Of a stretch of DNA of 64,000 nt, positions 61,929 to 64,000 are shown one piece after another (the stretch's first letter is position 1; each line of letters begins with the position of its first letter). Where the stretch lies: NCBI RefSeq assembly GCF_947495725.1, contig NZ_CANLZZ010000005.1, positions 186,001 through 250,000 of the forward strand, written 5' to 3'. The position numbers and the translations under genes are program-made. The DNA comes from an uncultured Lutibacter sp. (GTDB lineage Bacteria > Bacteroidota > Bacteroidia > Flavobacteriales > Flavobacteriaceae). The notes under the pieces were generated by a model. The model saw only the letters and a program-made list of their open reading frames with translations, had not been told where the DNA came from and did not search any database.

Positions 61929-63758
61929 TTATCCTTTTCTTCTACGAGAATTTTTATTAGCTCCAAAATCTCCTGGGTTTGATCTTTTTCTACCAAATCC
62001 ACTAGAGTTTCCACCACCTTCTTTTCTGTCTTTGCTTCTTCTTCGACCTCCGCCGCTTCTTCCACCAGAATTATTTCCACCTCCATCACCGCTATTTCTG
62101 CGTCTTGGGCCTCCGCCACCTCTTCCGGTGCGTTTCTTTTCGGTAATTTCAACATTAACTCCTCTTCCTTCAAAGCTAACATCGTTTTGTTGAAAGTTTG
62201 AAATGGTTTCTTCAGTGTAATTTTTATCTAATTCAAAAAATGAAAATGTATCTAATATTTCAATTTGACCAATTTCTATATTTTTTGCAATTTGTTGATC
62301 ATTAATTAAGCCAATTAATCTTGCAGGATTTAATTTATCTTTACGACCAATATTAATAAAGAAACGAGTCATATTTTCATCATCTCTTCGTTTTCCTCTA
62401 GAATCATTATCACGACCGCTTCTCATTTGATCACTGTCGTTTAAATCGGGTGCATTTTCGTAATATGAAAGAAATGAGTTAAACTCTATTGAAACAAATC
62501 TTTTTATCAATTCTTCTCTATCTAAACCTTCCAATTTTTCATATATAGAAGGTAAAAATTCGCTAATTTCAGTTTCATTAACTTTTATGTCGTGTACTTT
62601 ATCAATTAATTTTAATAATTGATTTTGACAAATTTCTTTTCCAGTTGGAACAGGAGTACTCACAAACTTTTTACCAATAATTCTTTCAATAGGTCTAAGT
62701 TTACCTTTTTCTCTTGCTGTTACAATTGCAATTGAAATTCCTTCTTTTCCTGCACGTCCAGTTCTACCACTTCTGTGTGTATACGATTCAATTTGGTCTG
62801 GTAATTTATGGTTAATTACGTGCGTTAAATCATTTACGTCTAAACCACGTGCAGCAACATCAGTTGCTACTAGTAATTGAAGGTGTTTTTTGCGGAATTT
62901 TTCCATAACACTATCACGTTGAGCTTGAGATAAATCTCCATGAAGTGCATCGGCGTTATATCCATCTTTAATTAATTTATCAGCAATTTCTTGTGTTTCT
63001 CTTCTTGTTCTACAAAAAACGATACTATAAATATCTGTATTTACATCGGCAATTCTCTTTAATGCTGCATATCTGTTTCTTTCTGAAACTACATAATATT
63101 GATGCGAAACTTGGTCCGATCCTTTATTTTTTTCACCTGAAGTAAGTTCAATAGGTTTGTGCATATAATTTTTAGCAATACTTTCCACTTCTCGAGGGAA
63201 AGTTGCCGAAAATAATAATGTTTGTTTTTCTTCTGGAGTAACTTCTAAAATTTTATCTAATTCATCTTTGAAACCCATGTTTAGCATTTCATCAGCTTCA
63301 TCTAAAACTAACCATTGAAGATTATTTAATTTCAATTGTCTTCTGTTAATTAAATCAACAGTTCTACCTGGCGTACCAACAACAATATGAACTCCTTTTC
63401 TAAGTTTTCTTATTTGTTCGTCGATATTTGCTCCACCATAAACGGCTGCAACTCTTAGTCCTTTAATGTATTTTGAAAATTCCTCAATGTTTTTAGCAAT
63501 TTGTAAAGCTAATTCACGAGTTGGTGATAAAATAATAGCTTGTGTATCGTTGCTATTAGTATCAATTTGCTCTATAATTGGCAAACCAAATGCAGCTGTT
63601 TTACCAGTTCCTGTTTGCGCAAAAGCTTTTAAATCTTGTTTTGATGCAATAACTTGTGGTATTGCTTTTTCTTGAATTTCTGTTGGGTTTTCATAGCCCA
63701 AATCGGTAAGGGCCTTAATGATATTTTCATTAAGTCCTAGGTCTTTAAATGTTGTCAT
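61929..63758 (-). CDS. DEAD/DEAH box RNA helicase with DbpA-like RNA-binding domain
   Basis: ATP-dependent RNA helicase, 609 aa, probably in ribosome assembly or mRNA turnover. Motifs are Q-motif FKDLGLNENIIKALTDLGY, Walker A AQTGTGKTAAFGLP, DEAD in LDEADEMLNMGF, SAT, and HRSGRTGRAGKEG (motif VI). A DbpA-type RNA-binding fold follows (about residues 465-545, MTRFFINIGRKDKLNPARLI), then a Gly/Arg/Ser-rich tail of about 60 residues. The leader is about 50 nt from the -7 box at 63814-63821. Confidence 0.93.
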   Translation of the reverse strand: MTTFKDLGLNENIIKALTDLGYENPTEIQEKAIPQVIASKQDLKAFAQTGTGKTAAFGLPIIEQIDTNSNDTQAIILSPTRELALQIAKNIEEFSKYIKGLRVAAVYGGANIDEQIRKLRKGVHIVVGTPGRTVDLINRRQLKLNNLQWLVLDEADEMLNMGFKDELDKILEVTPEEKQTLLFSATFPREVESIAKNYMHKPIELTSGEKNKGSDQVSHQYYVVSERNRYAALKRIADVNTDIYSIVFCRTRRETQEIADKLIKDGYNADALHGDLSQAQRDSVMEKFRKKHLQLLVATDVAARGLDVNDLTHVINHKLPDQIESYTHRSGRTGRAGKEGISIAIVTAREKGKLRPIERIIGKKFVSTPVPTGKEICQNQLLKLIDKVHDIKVNETEISEFLPSIYEKLEGLDREELIKRFVSIEFNSFLSYYENAPDLNDSDQMRSGRDNDSRGKRRDDENMTRFFINIGRKDKLNPARLIGLINDQQIAKNIEIGQIEILDTFSFFELDKNYTEETISNFQQNDVSFEGRGVNVEITEKKRTGRGGGGPRRRNSGDGGGNNSGGRSGGGRRRSKDRKEGGGNSSGFGRKRSNPGDFGANKNSRRRKG

Positions 63759-63813
63759 TCTGTATAAATTATTGATTTACAGATGCCCATCTATAAACCG
63801 GTTAAAAAACGTG

Positions 63814-63821
63814 CAAAGGTA
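63814..63821 (-). promoter_or_regulatory. -7 box TACCTTTG before the DEAD-box helicase gene
   Basis: Minus strand TACCTTTG fits TAnnTTTG. The predicted leader of about 50 nt is longer than at most genes here, as often seen for cold-shock-type RNA helicases. Confidence 0.45.
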
Positions 63822-63850
63822 CACTTAAAATAATGGTTTGGGCTATAAAA

Positions 63851-64000
63851 CTATTTTTTTTCTAGTTTATTTAATTCGGAATTAAATTTTTTAGAATCTA
63901 AATGTGTAAAACCATTTGTAACTATTCCAAAATTATCAATCATAATTGTACGTGGATAGTTGCTGGTTAAGTACTTTCGAGCGTAACTATCTTCGGGAAG
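63851..64000 (-). CDS. Thioredoxin-like (TlpA/redoxin) protein, C-terminal part
   Basis: The last 49 residues and stop of a minus-strand gene that runs off the right edge. They contain YPRTIMIDNFGIVTNGFTHL, the C-terminal strand pair of the thioredoxin fold following the cis-Pro loop, as in TlpA-type proteins. The CxxC lies outside the window. Ends 30 nt before the -7 box of the helicase gene. Confidence 0.6.
   Translation of the reverse strand, partial: LPEDSYARKYLTSNYPRTIMIDNFGIVTNGFTHLDSKKFNSELNKLEKK

Noticed and set aside
61913-62182. 89-aa Glu/Val-rich minus-strand frame
   Set aside because: Alternate-frame shadow of the Gly/Arg-rich tail of the DEAD-box helicase.

Overview
This is a low-GC, gene-dense chromosomal segment of a marine-type member of the Bacteroidota, most likely family Flavobacteriaceae. 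The placement rests on PorX (the type IX secretion regulator), the LpxC-FabZ fusion, a DUF3810 protein, an OstA-like protein, BshA of bacillithiol synthesis, S(D/N)-rich lipoproteins, the absence of useful Shine-Dalgarno sequences, and many promoters with the TAnnTTTG -7 box. Genus is not assigned. No rRNA, tRNA, insertion sequence, prophage or CRISPR array was seen.

Layout. 1-5800: a carboxymuconolactone decarboxylase-like fragment, tatC and kdsD on the minus strand, recQ on plus, then a ZIP transporter and a methyltransferase. 5900-14300: RNA modification enzymes, a Tyr- and Ser/Arg-rich secreted protein, priA (apparently with an AUU start), the rpsF-rpsR-rplI operon, a sirtuin and trmH. 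14390-16000: a DUF5074 (BtuG-like) lipoprotein under a cobalamin riboswitch. 16100-19700: porX-tsaE-ald-DUF4258 on minus. 19750-26700: an HD hydrolase, then lpxD, lpxC-fabZ, lpxA, efp, a second lpxD-like gene and sucD. 26800-33050: a thioredoxin-like protein followed by an accessory island of five lipoproteins, an ECF sigma factor and its probable membrane-spanning partner. 33130-43660: a run of minus-strand genes (candidate 42-aa peptide, aminotransferase, OstA-like, purA, fur-like, relA/spoT, M48 peptidase, rRNA methyltransferase, DUF3810). 43900-51300: dnaB, an AsnB-like secreted protein, a transketolase N-terminal half, bshA, aroB and proline dehydrogenase. 51300-61800: a cation-chloride cotransporter-like permease, a secreted dikinase-like protein, two beta-lactamase-fold serine hydrolases and an ATP/ADP-translocase-like protein fused to HEAT repeats. 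61900-64000: a DEAD-box helicase and the end of a thioredoxin-like gene.

Two regions look most promising. First, the ECF island (27370-33050) has the same bipartite motif, TGTAGCGTTTT-N11-ACGTA, with identical spacing in front of both of its transcription units. This suggests a self-contained regulon of surface lipoproteins driven by the sigma factor it encodes. Second, the 53.7-61.8 kb cluster encodes an exported protein with a phosphohistidine domain followed by an ATP-binding domain (the order found in glucan water dikinases), beside a nucleotide-translocase-like membrane protein and two exported serine hydrolases. An ATP-dependent enzyme outside the cytoplasm next to a nucleotide-carrier homologue is unexpected and testable.

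The remaining genes are mostly conserved housekeeping: lipid A initiation, ribosomal proteins, stringent response, replication restart and purine, shikimate and proline metabolism.
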